Shown here piece by piece: positions 34,422 through 43,298 of a stretch of DNA of 64,000 nt. This stretch comes from Spongiactinospora sp. TRM90649. Lineage in GTDB: Bacteria > Actinomycetota > Actinomycetes > Streptosporangiales > Streptosporangiaceae. The stretch lies in contig NZ_JARLTC010000035.1 in the NCBI RefSeq assembly GCF_029382225.1, positions 1-64,000 of the forward strand, given 5' to 3'. Both the position numbers and the translations under genes were made by a program. The notes below the pieces were generated by a model, which worked only from the letters and a program-made list of their open reading frames with translations, had not been told where the DNA came from and ran no database searches. The number at the start of each line of letters is the position of its first letter. Positions within the stretch are counted from its first letter, which is position 1.

Positions 34422-36848
34422 TCAGGACTCATCCTGTTCCCTGGTGAGGGCTTTTAGCAGGTTGATCGACGCTTCATGGCGCGCCGCGAATCGCTGTGCA
34501 TCACGGTCGGCCAGGTCCCGCCACAGGTCCACCCCTTCAAGTACTAAGGGCAACGCCTCATCCAAGCGTTCCAGTTCTGCAAACGTGATGCCGAGGTTGG
34601 TCAGGGAGGTGGCGAGGTCGGGGCGGTAGCGGTCGGGGTTGGTCTCGGTCAGATCCCGGTAGATGGTGAGGGCTTCTTGGGTGGGGGGCAGGGCGTCGGC
34701 CGGGCGGCCCAATGCCGCGAACCGGACGCCGAGGTTGGACAGGGAGCGGGCGAGGTCGGGGCGGTAGCGGTCGGGGTTGGTCTCGGCCAGTTCCCGGTAG
34801 ATGGTGAGGGCTTCTTGGGTGGGGGGCAGGGCGTCGGCCGGGCGGCCCAGCTCAGAGAAGGTGGTGCCGAGGTTGGACAGGGAGGTGGCGAGGTCGGGGC
34901 GGTAGCGGTCGGGGTTGGTCTCGGCCAGTTCCTGGCGGATGGTGAGGGCTTCTTGGGTGGGGGGCAGGGCGTCGGCCGGGCGGCCCAACGCCGCGAACCG
35001 GACGCCGAGGTTGGACAGGGAGTCGGCGAGGTCGGGGCGGTAGCGGTCGGGGTTGGTCTCGGCCAGCTCCCGGTAGATGGTGAGGGCTTCTTGGGTGGGG
35101 GGCAGGGCGTCGGCCGGGCGGCCCAGCTCTGAAAACTGGACGCCGAGGTTGGACAGGGAGCGGGCGAGGTCGGGGCGGTAGCGGTCGGGGTTGGTCTCGG
35201 CCAGTTCCCGGCGGATGGTGAGGGCTTCTTGGGTGGGGGGCAGGGCGTCGGCCGGGCGGCCCAACTGGGCGGTCAACGTTCCCACCGTTGTCAGCCAGGA
35301 AGCCCGCTCAGCCGTGCGTTCCCCGGCAGGAATGCTTTCCAATACCTTGCGGGCGATGATCGCATCAGCCTCGGCCAGCGCCAGCGACGGATAAGGAATC
35401 GCCGCCGAGATGGCCGCCAACGTCTCCCGCGGCGCCTCCAGCTCCGCCGCCACTCCTGCCACCAACGGCACGATCCGGTGCAACAACTGCTCCGCCGGCT
35501 CATAGTCCACCGACGCGCGACCCAGTACGATCAACGCCTGGCGCGCCTGGGCGGTGTCCAGGTCGCGCAGACACCGGAGCGCCAGCTCATCGGAGTCCGC
35601 CAGTTCCCGCGACACGTGCAACTCGGCCAGCCGGTCGGGGCGCAAGCTGCCCAGCCATTCCCCGCCGCCCGTGCTGTCGGTGCTGTCCGCATCGGGTGGA
35701 TACAGGCCGCGCAGCCAGTCGGCCACCCGGCCCGAAACGGGTACCTCCGGCACCCGCCCCAGCAACGCCACCGCCTCACTGCGATCCCGTGCGCCCAGCA
35801 ACGACGCCGCCGCCACCAACTGACCCAGCATCACCGGCGTCAACCCGCCCGGCCCCGCACACAGCCCGGCCGTCTCCGCGCTACGCTGCCAAAACCGCCG
35901 CTCATGCCCCAGCAACTCCGCCAAAACCTCGGCCAGATCGACATGAACCGTGCCCGTCCCCGGCACCCGTTCAGCCTCCAGAACACCCACGAGCGCTGCA
36001 GCATGCAGATCAAGAATCCGCGCCCGGCCACGCCTTTCGGAAAGCACGATCTCTGGAACATCCGCCACGTGGCGTACCCTCGCGAAATCCGCAGCCGCGG
36101 ACGCCACCACTTGCGCATCGGTGAGCCCGGCCTGGACTTCGGAGGCCAATTCCATCCGCTCCACGGTGGCCCGCGCGTGCGCTTTGCGTACCGGTGGCTC
36201 ACCCGCCCCCAGTCGATCCCACCACTCCCCGGCACTGCGGGCCAGCAGCAACAGCCGCACCTCCGCCCCTCGATCAGCCACTACCGAGGCCAGCAACGCC
36301 TCGAGACCGGTCCGGGTCTCGGCGTAATCCACCACCAGCAGCACCCTGCCATCAGAGGTCTGCCGGTAGCGCTCCAGCACCGTCGCCTCCTGGCGCTCCC
36401 CGACCTCTGCCACCAACCACCCGCGATCATGGATCCGCGCGGACAGCTCCAGCATCAGCCGGGTCTTGCCCACCCCGCCCGGCCCGGTCACCAGCCGCAT
36501 CCGCGTCGCATCCGGATCGGCACACCAGTCCGCCAGCGCCTGCAACTCCCCGGCACGACCAATGAAATCCGCCACTGCACGGCGTGCGGTCAGCAACGTC
36601 GCGGGGCCCGCATCCAGATCCGTCAGCGCCGCCGCCGATTCCGCATCATCCATCGCGCGTCGTCGTGCCACCGCAGCGTCATAGACGGTCGGGGCGAACG
36701 CGCCCAGCGTGCCGGCGATCGCCGCTCCCAGCACAGCCGTCGACGCCTTGCCGTCGGTCACCGCACCGGCCACGCCCCCGGCCAGCGCCAGCCCGACCCC
36801 CAGCCCCAATGCGCGTCTACCGCCCATACCGCCATCAGTAGCCCACAC
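34422..36848 (-). CDS. STAND-type ATPase with near-identical TPR repeats
   Basis: The 808-residue protein has two hydrophobic segments near the N-terminus (LGVGLALAGGVAGAV and VLGAAIAGTLGAF), a P-loop VTGPGGVGKTRLML near residue 120 and Walker B VLLVVDYAE near 170. A helical middle follows, then C-terminal TPRs (repeat LGRPADALPPTQEALTI). Such membrane-tethered STAND proteins often act in signalling, and several families act in phage defence. It is the last gene before attR. An alternative ATG at 36827 would start MGGRRALG. Confidence 0.8.
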   Translation of the reverse strand: MWATDGGMGGRRALGLGVGLALAGGVAGAVTDGKASTAVLGAAIAGTLGAFAPTVYDAAVARRRAMDDAESAAALTDLDAGPATLLTARRAVADFIGRAGELQALADWCADPDATRMRLVTGPGGVGKTRLMLELSARIHDRGWLVAEVGERQEATVLERYRQTSDGRVLLVVDYAETRTGLEALLASVVADRGAEVRLLLLARSAGEWWDRLGAGEPPVRKAHARATVERMELASEVQAGLTDAQVVASAAADFARVRHVADVPEIVLSERRGRARILDLHAAALVGVLEAERVPGTGTVHVDLAEVLAELLGHERRFWQRSAETAGLCAGPGGLTPVMLGQLVAAASLLGARDRSEAVALLGRVPEVPVSGRVADWLRGLYPPDADSTDSTGGGEWLGSLRPDRLAELHVSRELADSDELALRCLRDLDTAQARQALIVLGRASVDYEPAEQLLHRIVPLVAGVAAELEAPRETLAAISAAIPYPSLALAEADAIIARKVLESIPAGERTAERASWLTTVGTLTAQLGRPADALPPTQEALTIRRELAETNPDRYRPDLARSLSNLGVQFSELGRPADALPPTQEALTIYRELAETNPDRYRPDLADSLSNLGVRFAALGRPADALPPTQEALTIRQELAETNPDRYRPDLATSLSNLGTTFSELGRPADALPPTQEALTIYRELAETNPDRYRPDLARSLSNLGVRFAALGRPADALPPTQEALTIYRDLTETNPDRYRPDLATSLTNLGITFAELERLDEALPLVLEGVDLWRDLADRDAQRFAARHEASINLLKALTREQDES
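34576..35265 (-). repeat. Five 138-bp tandem repeats encoding TPR units
   Basis: The phrase ATGGTGAGGG occurs at 34663, 34801, 34939, 35077 and 35215, exactly 138 bases apart. Each 46-codon unit is nearly identical at DNA level, differing mainly at YRE/RQE/RRE and FSE/FAA positions. A sixth, diverged unit lies below 34576. Near-identity at third positions points to recent duplication or gene conversion. Confidence 0.92.
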
Positions 36849-37015
36849 AGCCGCCGACCGCGCGCGGAGTTACGCGATAGCAACCCAGGGTCAGGTCAGC
36901 CGTCCTGCTGTACAGCACGGGAGTACAGCAACATCCCCGCACGTTGCCTCACCCCGCCGTCCTTCCCCATACCCCAGAGCAGGGCAGCAGTTCCACGACC
37001 AGCGTCACGCAGCTA

Positions 37016-37064
37016 GTTCGCATCGAGGGGGTCAGGGGTTCAAATCCCCTCAGCTCCACCCAGG
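37016..37064 (+). repeat. attR: 49-bp direct repeat, displaced tRNA-Ala 3' end
   Basis: It is identical to 23975-24023, starting GTTCGCATCG and ending CCACCCAGG. No 5' half of a tRNA precedes it, so it is the original 3' end of tRNA-Ala pushed away by the insertion. Chromosomal sequence resumes at 37065. Confidence 0.95.
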
Positions 37065-37097
37065 GCCGTTCTCTTGGGGACGGCCGGACTGAACTTA

Positions 37098-37135
37098 CGA
37101 AATCCCGTCCGATCACTCGATCGGACGGGATTTCG
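37098..37135. terminator. Strong hairpin downstream of attR
   Basis: CGAAATCCCGTCCGATC (37098-37114) and its perfect complement GATCGGACGGGATTTCG (37119-37135) enclose ACTC, a 17-bp stem followed by CTTT. It was probably the original terminator of tRNA-Ala before the element inserted. Confidence 0.8.
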
Positions 37136-37139
37136 GCTT

Positions 37140-37473
37140 TCCCGGGTCTGGAAGCGATGCTGGGGTCAGAACCAGAGGCCGCAGTGGTGAGCGCTGTTCA
37201 GGTTGATGGGTCGTACCGTGTCCGGGGCGACCTTGAGGGCACGGTCGGCGGCGTCCAGACGGGGCCATCTCGTGCTGCCCGCCCCGTTGGGGCCACCCGG
37301 TCCCGACGAACCTGCTCCAGTACCCCACGATCCGGTCGGCGACGCCGCCCGCGTCGGCGAACTGATCGACCGTCATCTGAGCCGGTCGGCGACCCGGAAA
37401 GCCCGCCGTCGACCGGCGGGGAGGCGGCTCCGGCAGCGGGATGCCGGATGGGGCTCGGTCACTGCGTGCCTAC
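37140..37473. other. Region without a convincing gene
   Basis: Frames here are short and end in low-complexity Arg/Pro sequence. A minus-strand frame beginning MTVDQFADAGGVADRIVGYW (37376 downward) looks protein-like for about 25 residues and then degenerates, so it may be a gene remnant. Nothing else is recognisable. Confidence 0.35.
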
Positions 37474-37553
37474 GTCTAACCGTCTCTCAGAACGTCTAAC
37501 CGTCTCTCAGAACGTCTAACCGTCTCTCAGAACGTCTAACCGTCTCTCAGAAC
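37474..37553 (+). repeat. Four perfect 20-bp tandem repeats at a gene 3' end
   Basis: The unit GTCTAACCGTCTCTCAGAAC is repeated at 37474, 37494, 37514 and 37534 without change. The last copy covers the final codons and stop of the phosphotransferase gene (VLRDG then TAG on the minus strand), so the array arose by duplicating the gene's 3' end. There are no spacers, so it is not a CRISPR array. Confidence 0.93.
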
Positions 37554-38432
37554 ACGGTCGAGTGCTGCCCGGCCTGCGGGTCCCCACGTCGGCTTGCCGC
37601 CAGGAAGGCCGCGGTCCCCGTTCTGGCCCATGAGCATGAGGAACAGGCCCTTCAGGGCGGCCAGCCCGCGGGCGCGCCGGATCGTCCCCTCGTCTGCCTG
37701 CGCGTACGCGTCGAAGAAGGAGGAGGCGGCGCCGTCGGGAAGGATCACCCACGCGGCCGCGAGGTCCCACGCCGGATCGCCGGCGAACATGTCACCGAAG
37801 TCGATCACGCCCGAGAGCGTCCCGTCCGAGACGACGACGTTCGCGGGATGAAGGTCGCCGTGCACCCATAGCGGCGGGCCCTCCCACTCGGGCGCGGCGA
37901 CGGCGTCGTCCCAGACGGCCCGGACACCGTCGGCGAGTTCGTCGGGGAGGACGGCGTGGAAGAAGTGGTCGAATCCGCCCGTGCACTTCTTGGGGTGGTC
38001 GCCGCGGTCCGCACTGATCGGCGCGTCTTCGGGCGCCTCCACATGGAGTGCCCTGAGGAAGTCCGCCAGAGTGCCGGCCGCGTGGTCGCCGCGGCTGATG
38101 GAGGTGTGGTCCAGTGGCTCGCCGGGGACCCACGTCATGATGGTCCAGGGCTTCGGGAAGCGCGCGGACGGCTCACCGATCCGTACGGGGCCGGGGACCG
38201 GAAGCGGCAGGCGCGGGGCCAGGACCGGCAGCCACCGGTACTCCTTGCGCAGGAGGTCCTGGGCGCCTTCTGTACGCGGCATGCGCACAGCCAGGTCGTC
38301 CCCAAGGCGCCACATCTGGTTGCCCCACCCGCCCGCCACTTCGCGGATGGGCAGTCCCGCGAGGTCTGGATGCTGCTCCCGCAGCAGGTCATGGACCAGG
38401 TCCGCAGTGATCTTGATCTTGGGGTCGGTCAT
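37536..38432 (-). CDS. Aminoglycoside phosphotransferase-family kinase
   Basis: The 298-residue protein has the APH/kinase catalytic loop LWVHGDLHPANVVV near residue 200, GVIDFGDMFAGDPAWDLA for metal binding, and the N-terminal lobe with GGWGNQMWRLGDDLAVRMPR. Members phosphorylate aminoglycosides, macrolides or other hydroxylated small molecules; the substrate cannot be read from the sequence. Start at 38432 (MTDPKIKI), or 38444. Its stop lies in the last unit of a 20-bp tandem repeat. Confidence 0.82.
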   Translation of the reverse strand: MTDPKIKITADLVHDLLREQHPDLAGLPIREVAGGWGNQMWRLGDDLAVRMPRTEGAQDLLRKEYRWLPVLAPRLPLPVPGPVRIGEPSARFPKPWTIMTWVPGEPLDHTSISRGDHAAGTLADFLRALHVEAPEDAPISADRGDHPKKCTGGFDHFFHAVLPDELADGVRAVWDDAVAAPEWEGPPLWVHGDLHPANVVVSDGTLSGVIDFGDMFAGDPAWDLAAAWVILPDGAASSFFDAYAQADEGTIRRARGLAALKGLFLMLMGQNGDRGLPGGKPTWGPAGRAALDRVLRDG

Positions 38433-38609
38433 GCGAGCCCACACTACTGGGGCGGAATTCCGGCTTCGCTCGCGGTCCGCGACCGGCCGGCCGCCCGAGC
38501 CGGTGGCCGACGGCCGGCCGAGACCGAAGTCGTCCCCTGTGCCACTCTTCGCTCAGACTCGAAGTGATCCATATCGGCGTAGGCTCGTCACTGACTGCTT
38601 GTCCGATTT

Positions 38610-39311
38610 ATGGGGGATGAACACTGTGACGACGCTGCCATCTACTTCCGCCACGCAAGGCTTGTTCCAGGCTTGGTGAGCCGCAAGCGTGCCACCCGGC
38701 CGCTTGACGTGGCCCGTCTTCCCGAGGACGTCGTGGCACTCATCGACGCGCTGGAGCCCGGCGAGAACCTGGTGATCACGCGGGACGGCCGGTCGATCGC
38801 GGCGATCTCCAGTACGGTCGAGGTCCTCCAGGGCACCATCGTCGATCGCGAGACATCGGACGAAGCCGACGATCAGCCGCCGGTCGACTACGACGACGTG
38901 ACGGTCGTCGCCACCACGATGAAGCTGTCGGCGAAGGCGCGGACGTCGCTGTCCACCCGGCTCGGCGCGGACTACATCGTGCTCGACATCAAGGCGGCCC
39001 CCGCGACGGCCGATGTGCTGCTGGTGCCGCCGGGCAGCCCGCAGTTGATCGCGAGCCTGCGGTCGATGTTCCCCAAAGCCCGTGTCATCGTCACCGAGAT
39101 CGAGGACGACGAACTCGGCGTCAACTACCCGGGCCCGGTGCAGCGCCTGCTCGATGCCGGCGCCGATGCGTATCTGCCCCCGTTGACCGTCCCTCGCCTG
39201 GCCATGCAGCTCGACCACACGCTCACGCATGGGCACCAGCTCACAGGCGGGGTCGCCACGCCACTGGAGATCACACCGGCCACGGAGCCATCGGATCCAG
39301 AAGGTGACTGA
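38610..39311 (+). CDS. Phd-like N-terminus fused to a receiver-like domain
   Basis: Residues about 30-75 (VVALIDALEPGENLVITRDG, then RSIAAISSTVEVL) look like a Phd/YefM antitoxin DNA-binding fold. Residues 120-225 (TADVLLVPPGSPQLIASL, RVIVTEIEDDELG, LLDAGADAYLPP) resemble a degenerate response-regulator receiver domain. The start may be ATG 38610 or GTG 38676 (VSRKRATRPL). No toxin gene follows. It could be a standalone regulator; function unknown. Confidence 0.6.
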   Translation: MGDEHCDDAAIYFRHARLVPGLVSRKRATRPLDVARLPEDVVALIDALEPGENLVITRDGRSIAAISSTVEVLQGTIVDRETSDEADDQPPVDYDDVTVVATTMKLSAKARTSLSTRLGADYIVLDIKAAPATADVLLVPPGSPQLIASLRSMFPKARVIVTEIEDDELGVNYPGPVQRLLDAGADAYLPPLTVPRLAMQLDHTLTHGHQLTGGVATPLEITPATEPSDPEGD

Positions 39312-39698
39312 CCCCGCAGGGCCATCGGGAGGGAGGCCGGCGCGCCGAGCGCGAACGGATGGTTCAGAAGCCCCAAGGTGCACGGAATCGCGACGAAACT
39401 CGCACGGTCTTCGGGAGGCCGCTCAGCCGCCGGCATGGAAAGGCCAAGACCGTGATTCGCGCCGCTGGCAGGCCTTCGTTACCGATGGCGACCCCCGCAC
39501 GAATACCTCGACATGATCCCCGGCTACCAGGATCCCGGCGACGGGTTCATCGAACGGCATCTCGAAGCCGCGCTCGCCTTCGCCGAGCATCGTACCGGCG
39601 TTCGCCTTGAACGTCGGCGCCTGCGATCAACGCCCTCAAACGCGTCCATCTCTCTCGCACTACTACTCGCCCGAGCATGGCGGCGAACTCGCCTGATG
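39312..39698. pseudogene. Decayed gene remnant
   Basis: Between 39452 and 39610 the plus strand carries DSRRWQAFVTDGDP in one frame and, after a one-base shift, HEYLDMIPGYQDPGDGF with ERHLEAALAFAEHR in another. Read together these look like one continuous protein segment broken by a frameshift and then truncated. I cannot name the family. The rest of the stretch shows nothing. Confidence 0.35.
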
Positions 39699-40559
39699 TC
39701 AGCGGAAGTCCAGGGCGTGGTCGTGGGCCCATTGGGTGTAGGGGCGTGGGGGGTGGCCGGTGACGTGTTCTACGTCTGGCCAGACTCGCATCAGGGCCGA
39801 CCAGTCCTGGTCGGCGTAGGCGCCGTCGGCCGGGGCGGCGCCGTCGTACTCGACGAAGCCGAGCATGAGGTCGGCGGACTCGGCGGCGAAGCCGCCCTGG
39901 GCCTTCATCAGTTCGCGGGCGCGTTCGCGGGTGACCTCCTCGTAGCGGACCTCCTCGCCCAGTGCCGCGCCGATGGCCGCGACCTGTTCGCGGACGGTGA
40001 TCAGGGCGGGGCCGGTCAGGGTGTAGGCCTTGCCGTGATGGCCGTCCCGTAGCAGGGCGGTGACGGCGACCGCGGCGATGTCGGCCTCGTGGATGAGGTT
40101 CATCGGCTCGTCCGCGAACGGGTAGCGCACCACCCGCTCGGCCCGGATGGCCGGTGCCCAGATCTGCAGCAGGTTCGTCATGAATTCGCATGGCCGCACA
40201 TGCGTCCATTCCAGGCCGGACTCCTCCACCGCCTGCTCTACCGGATTGACGTGCAGGCCGGCGGTCACCGATGCCCCCGACAGCACCACGATGCGCCGTA
40301 CGCCCGCCTGCCTGGCCAGCTCGACGACCTCGCGCGCGCTCTCCTCCACCGGGAACAGGTACATGCGGTCCACGCCGTCCAGTGCGGCGGCCACGCTCGC
40401 GGGGTCGGTGAGGTCGCCCTGAAAGACCTCCACCTGAGGCGGCAGCTTGGCCGCAGCGGGCGTGCGGGTGAGCGCACGCACGTCGGCGCCCGCTCGGAGG
40501 AGCTGGTCCACCACCTGGCGGCCGACGATTCCCGTCGCCCCGGTCACCAGGATCTTCAT
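39699..40559 (-). CDS. NmrA-like NAD(P)-binding oxidoreductase or regulator
   Basis: The 286-residue protein has the Rossmann motif ILVTGATGIVGRQVV at its N-terminus, then FQGDLTDPASVAAAL and GVRRIVVLSGAS, the atypical short-chain reductase pattern of the NmrA/TMR family. Start at 40559 (MKILVTGATG) follows GGAAC; the frame is open to 40616. It is divergent from the WYL regulator across a short gap, so it is probably that regulator's target. Confidence 0.83.
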   Translation of the reverse strand: MKILVTGATGIVGRQVVDQLLRAGADVRALTRTPAAAKLPPQVEVFQGDLTDPASVAAALDGVDRMYLFPVEESAREVVELARQAGVRRIVVLSGASVTAGLHVNPVEQAVEESGLEWTHVRPCEFMTNLLQIWAPAIRAERVVRYPFADEPMNLIHEADIAAVAVTALLRDGHHGKAYTLTGPALITVREQVAAIGAALGEEVRYEEVTRERARELMKAQGGFAAESADLMLGFVEYDGAAPADGAYADQDWSALMRVWPDVEHVTGHPPRPYTQWAHDHALDFR

Positions 40560-40648
40560 CTGCGTTCCTTGCGGTGTGTCGTTCATGAGAGCGACGTTAG
40601 AGTGCCTTCCGGTCACTTTCTGGCCGGAAGGTGAGGGAATCTGGAACC

Positions 40649-41602
40649 ATGGCGAACACGAGCGCGCGCATGCTGCGACTGCTGTCCCTGCTGCAGACGC
40701 ACCGCCACTGGCCCGGCCTGGAACTGGCCGATCGGCTCGCGGTCAGCGAGCGGACCCTGCGCCGCGACATCGATCGGCTGCGCGAGCTCGGCTATCCGGT
40801 GCACTCCGGCCGTGGCTCGGCCGGTGGCTACCAACTGCGGTCCGGCACTGTGATGCCGCCGCTGCTGCTCGACGACGAGGAGGCCGTCGCCATCGCCGTC
40901 GGCCTGCGCACGGCCGCCGGGGGAACCGTCGAAGGCATGGAGGAGACCGCGCTGCGGGCGCTGACCAAGGTCGTTCAGGTGATGCCGCCCCGGCTGCGCC
41001 GTCGTGTGGACGCCCTGCGGGCGTACACGGTCACGGCACCGGCGGACGGCCCGCGGATCGACGCCGTCACGCTCACCGTGATCGCCCAGGCGTGCCGCGA
41101 CGACGAACGTCTCACCTTCACCTACGCCGCCCCTTCCGGCGAGGCGGCCTCCCGGCTGGTCGAACCGCATCGGCTCGTCTCGTTCAAGCGCCGGTGGTAT
41201 CTGGTCGCCTGGGACCTCGGCCGCGCCGACTGGCGCGTCTTCCGCCTCGACCGGCTCACCGGCCCGGCCGTCACCGGGGCCCGCTTCCGCCCGCGCGACC
41301 TGCCCGCCGCCGACGCCGCCGCGTTCGTCCAGGAACGGCTCGGCGCCCGCCCCGCCCGCTACGACATCACCGTCCTTCTCCACGCCCCGGCGGACACGGT
41401 GGAGCGGGTCGTCGCCGTCACCGGCGGCCGGGTCGAACCCGTCGACGACCGGTCCTGTCACCTGCGCCTGCAGGTGGACGCCTTCGACTGGCCGGTGCTC
41501 ATCCTCGCCGCGGTGGGCGCGGAGTTCGACGTCATCGATCCGCCCGAGTTCCGCCGATACCTGCGCGACGTCGGCCGGCTTTTCCTGCGTGCCGGCGGAT
41601 GA
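40649..41602 (+). CDS. WYL-domain transcriptional regulator
   Basis: The 317-residue protein starts MANTSARMLRLLSLLQTHRH with an HTH_11 domain (LADRLAVSERTLRRDIDRL), then the GRGSAGGYQL wing and a WYL domain (RLVSFKRRWYLVAWDL) plus a C-terminal extension. WYL regulators sense nucleic acids or ligands and often repress the divergent gene, here the NmrA-like protein. About 90 bases separate the two starts. Confidence 0.87.
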   Translation: MANTSARMLRLLSLLQTHRHWPGLELADRLAVSERTLRRDIDRLRELGYPVHSGRGSAGGYQLRSGTVMPPLLLDDEEAVAIAVGLRTAAGGTVEGMEETALRALTKVVQVMPPRLRRRVDALRAYTVTAPADGPRIDAVTLTVIAQACRDDERLTFTYAAPSGEAASRLVEPHRLVSFKRRWYLVAWDLGRADWRVFRLDRLTGPAVTGARFRPRDLPAADAAAFVQERLGARPARYDITVLLHAPADTVERVVAVTGGRVEPVDDRSCHLRLQVDAFDWPVLILAAVGAEFDVIDPPEFRRYLRDVGRLFLRAGG

Positions 41603-41664
41603 GGGCGCGGGTCATTCCAGGCCGGGGCCGGTGGGTGGCTGTTCGACCGGGAAGGAGAGCGGGC

Positions 41665-42046
41665 TGAGCAGGTACTGGTTGCGGTCCGGCGCCTACTGGC
41701 TCGACCTGCGCGGCTACGACCCGGTCGCGACCGCGGCCACGCTGGACAAGCCGATGCTCATCCTGCAGGGCGGCCGCGACTACAGGTGACCGTCGCCGAC
41801 GACCTCGCGGGCTGGCAGGCGGGCCTCGCCCACCGTGCGGACGTCACCATCCGCGTCTACGACGCCGACGACCATCTGTTCTTCCCCGGCTCCGGCCCGT
41901 CCGCGCCCGCCGACTACGACAAGCCCCAGCACGTCGACGCGGCCGTGATCACCGACATCGCCGACTGGCTGGCACCGCGCCGATCGCCCGGCTCGTCTCC
42001 GGCTTCGAACGCTGACCGTTGTGGGTTGCTCCACGGTCGCGTCTGA
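41665..42046 (+). pseudogene. C-terminal remnant of an alpha/beta hydrolase
   Basis: One frame gives DLRGYDPVATAATLDKPMLI, then LQGGRDY and a stop at 41789. The next frame continues VTVADDLAGWQAGLAHRADV, then VYDADDHLFFPG and DWLAPRR. Restoring one base near 41785 would join them (RDYQVTVADDL). The Asp in QGGRDY and His in DDHLF are the acid and base of the hydrolase triad. The nucleophile half is missing, so it is inactive. Confidence 0.8.
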
Positions 42047-42122
42047 AAGGTGCCAGTGTCCGTGGCTTCGTCACTGCTTGGCTGGGTGCCGCACGCCATA
42101 CGCACCTGCCTGAACGGGAGCC

Positions 42123-43298
42123 ATGTCCACCACCACGCTCGCCCGGCCCCGATCGCCCCTCATCGGCCGGCTCGCGGTCGCCTCGCTGACGCTGGGCATC
42201 TTCGCCATCGTCACCAGCGAGATCCTGCCCATCGGGCTGCTGACCTCCATCGGCGCCGACTTCGGCGTCTCCGCCGGCACCACGGGGCTGACCATGACGC
42301 TGCCCGGCATCGTCGCCGCGGTCGCCGCGCCCACCGTCACGCTGACCACCGCGCGCCTGGATCGCCGCGTGATGCTGTGCGTCCTCATGGCGGTGCTCGC
42401 CGTGGCCGACGTGCTGGCCGCGGTGGCGACCTCCTACTGGGTCATGCTGATCGCAAGGGTGCTCGTCGGCCTCACCATCGGCGGCTTCTGGTCGATCGGG
42501 GCGGGGCTGGCCGGCCGCCTGGTGCCGCCGCAGGCCGTCGGCACCGCCACCGCTGTGATCTTCTCGGCCGTGCCGCTGGGCTCTGTGCTCGGCGTGCCGG
42601 CCGGGACCTTCATCGGCGACCTGGCCGGCTGGCGAACCGCCTTCCTGGTCCTGGCGGTGCTGGCCGTCCTGGTCCTGGCCGCGCTGCTGATGCTGCTGCC
42701 GCCGCTGCCCGCGCGCCAGGTCACCAGCCCTCGCGTCCTGCTCGACTTGCTGCGCACCCGGGGTGCCGCCATCGCCCTGACGGCCACCTTCCTCATCGTC
42801 CTAGCCCACTTCAGCACATATACCTACGTCACGCCATTTCTCCAGGACGTCACGGGCCTGTCTGCCGCGGCCGTCAGCGCCGTCCTGCTGGCGTACGGAA
42901 TCGCCGGGATCGCCGGCAACTTCCTGGCCGGCAAGGCCACCGCCACGCGTTTGCGAGCCGCTTTCGTGACCTGCGGCTGCCTGATCGCGGCCACCACTCT
43001 GCTGCTGCCCTCGGTCGGCGGCTCGACCGTCGGAGCCGTGGTGTCGCTCGTGGTCTGGGGCCTGGCCTACGGGGGCGTGCCCGTCTGCTCCCAGGCGTCG
43101 TTCATCGCCGCCGCCCCGCACGCGCCCGAAGCCGCCACGGTGATCTTCACCTCCTCCTTCCAGGCGACCTTCGCGCTCGGCGCGCTCCTCGGAGGCCGCG
43201 TCGTCGACTCCTTCTCGGTCTCCACCGTGATGATCTGTGGCGGGCTGACCGCTCTGCTCATGGCGGCATCCCTGTGGACACTCACCAAATCCCGCTGA
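42123..43298 (+). CDS. MFS exporter (DHA1/AraJ-like)
   Basis: The 391-residue protein has about 12 membrane helices, starting LIGRLAVASLTLGIFAIVTS, with TSEILPIGLL and the loop TARLDRRVML. This is the pattern of small sugar or drug exporters of the AraJ/CmlA-like DHA1 group. Export of an antibiotic or metabolite is likely, substrate unknown. The ATG at 42123 is the first plausible start. Confidence 0.85.
   Translation: MSTTTLARPRSPLIGRLAVASLTLGIFAIVTSEILPIGLLTSIGADFGVSAGTTGLTMTLPGIVAAVAAPTVTLTTARLDRRVMLCVLMAVLAVADVLAAVATSYWVMLIARVLVGLTIGGFWSIGAGLAGRLVPPQAVGTATAVIFSAVPLGSVLGVPAGTFIGDLAGWRTAFLVLAVLAVLVLAALLMLLPPLPARQVTSPRVLLDLLRTRGAAIALTATFLIVLAHFSTYTYVTPFLQDVTGLSAAAVSAVLLAYGIAGIAGNFLAGKATATRLRAAFVTCGCLIAATTLLLPSVGGSTVGAVVSLVVWGLAYGGVPVCSQASFIAAAPHAPEAATVIFTSSFQATFALGALLGGRVVDSFSVSTVMICGGLTALLMAASLWTLTKSR

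Larger units (their letters stand above)
23975..37064. mobile_element. Complete AICE (pSAM2-like integrative conjugative element) in tRNA-Ala
   Basis: The element is bounded by the 49-bp repeats at 23975-24023 and 37016-37064, a spacing of 13041 bp. It has the standard AICE set: tyrosine integrase, small HTH excisionase and RepSA-type HUH initiator in one overlapping operon, then Spd-like and other small genes, an FtsK/TraSA double-stranded DNA translocase, and a divergent GntR (KorSA-like) regulator. AICEs move double-stranded DNA between mycelia with the single Tra protein. All transfer genes look intact. The right arm from 30593 is non-conserved cargo. Confidence 0.93.

Noticed and set aside
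34576-35265. Possible CRISPR or noncoding satellite
   Set aside because: The 138-bp period is a multiple of three within one open frame and encodes TPR units.
35229-37016. 595-codon plus-strand frame antisense to the STAND gene
   Set aside because: Gln/Arg/Pro/His-rich with no domain; the minus frame has Walker motifs and TPRs.
37474-37553. Possible CRISPR-like array
   Set aside because: The repeats are contiguous 20-mers with no spacers and no cas genes; they duplicate a gene end.
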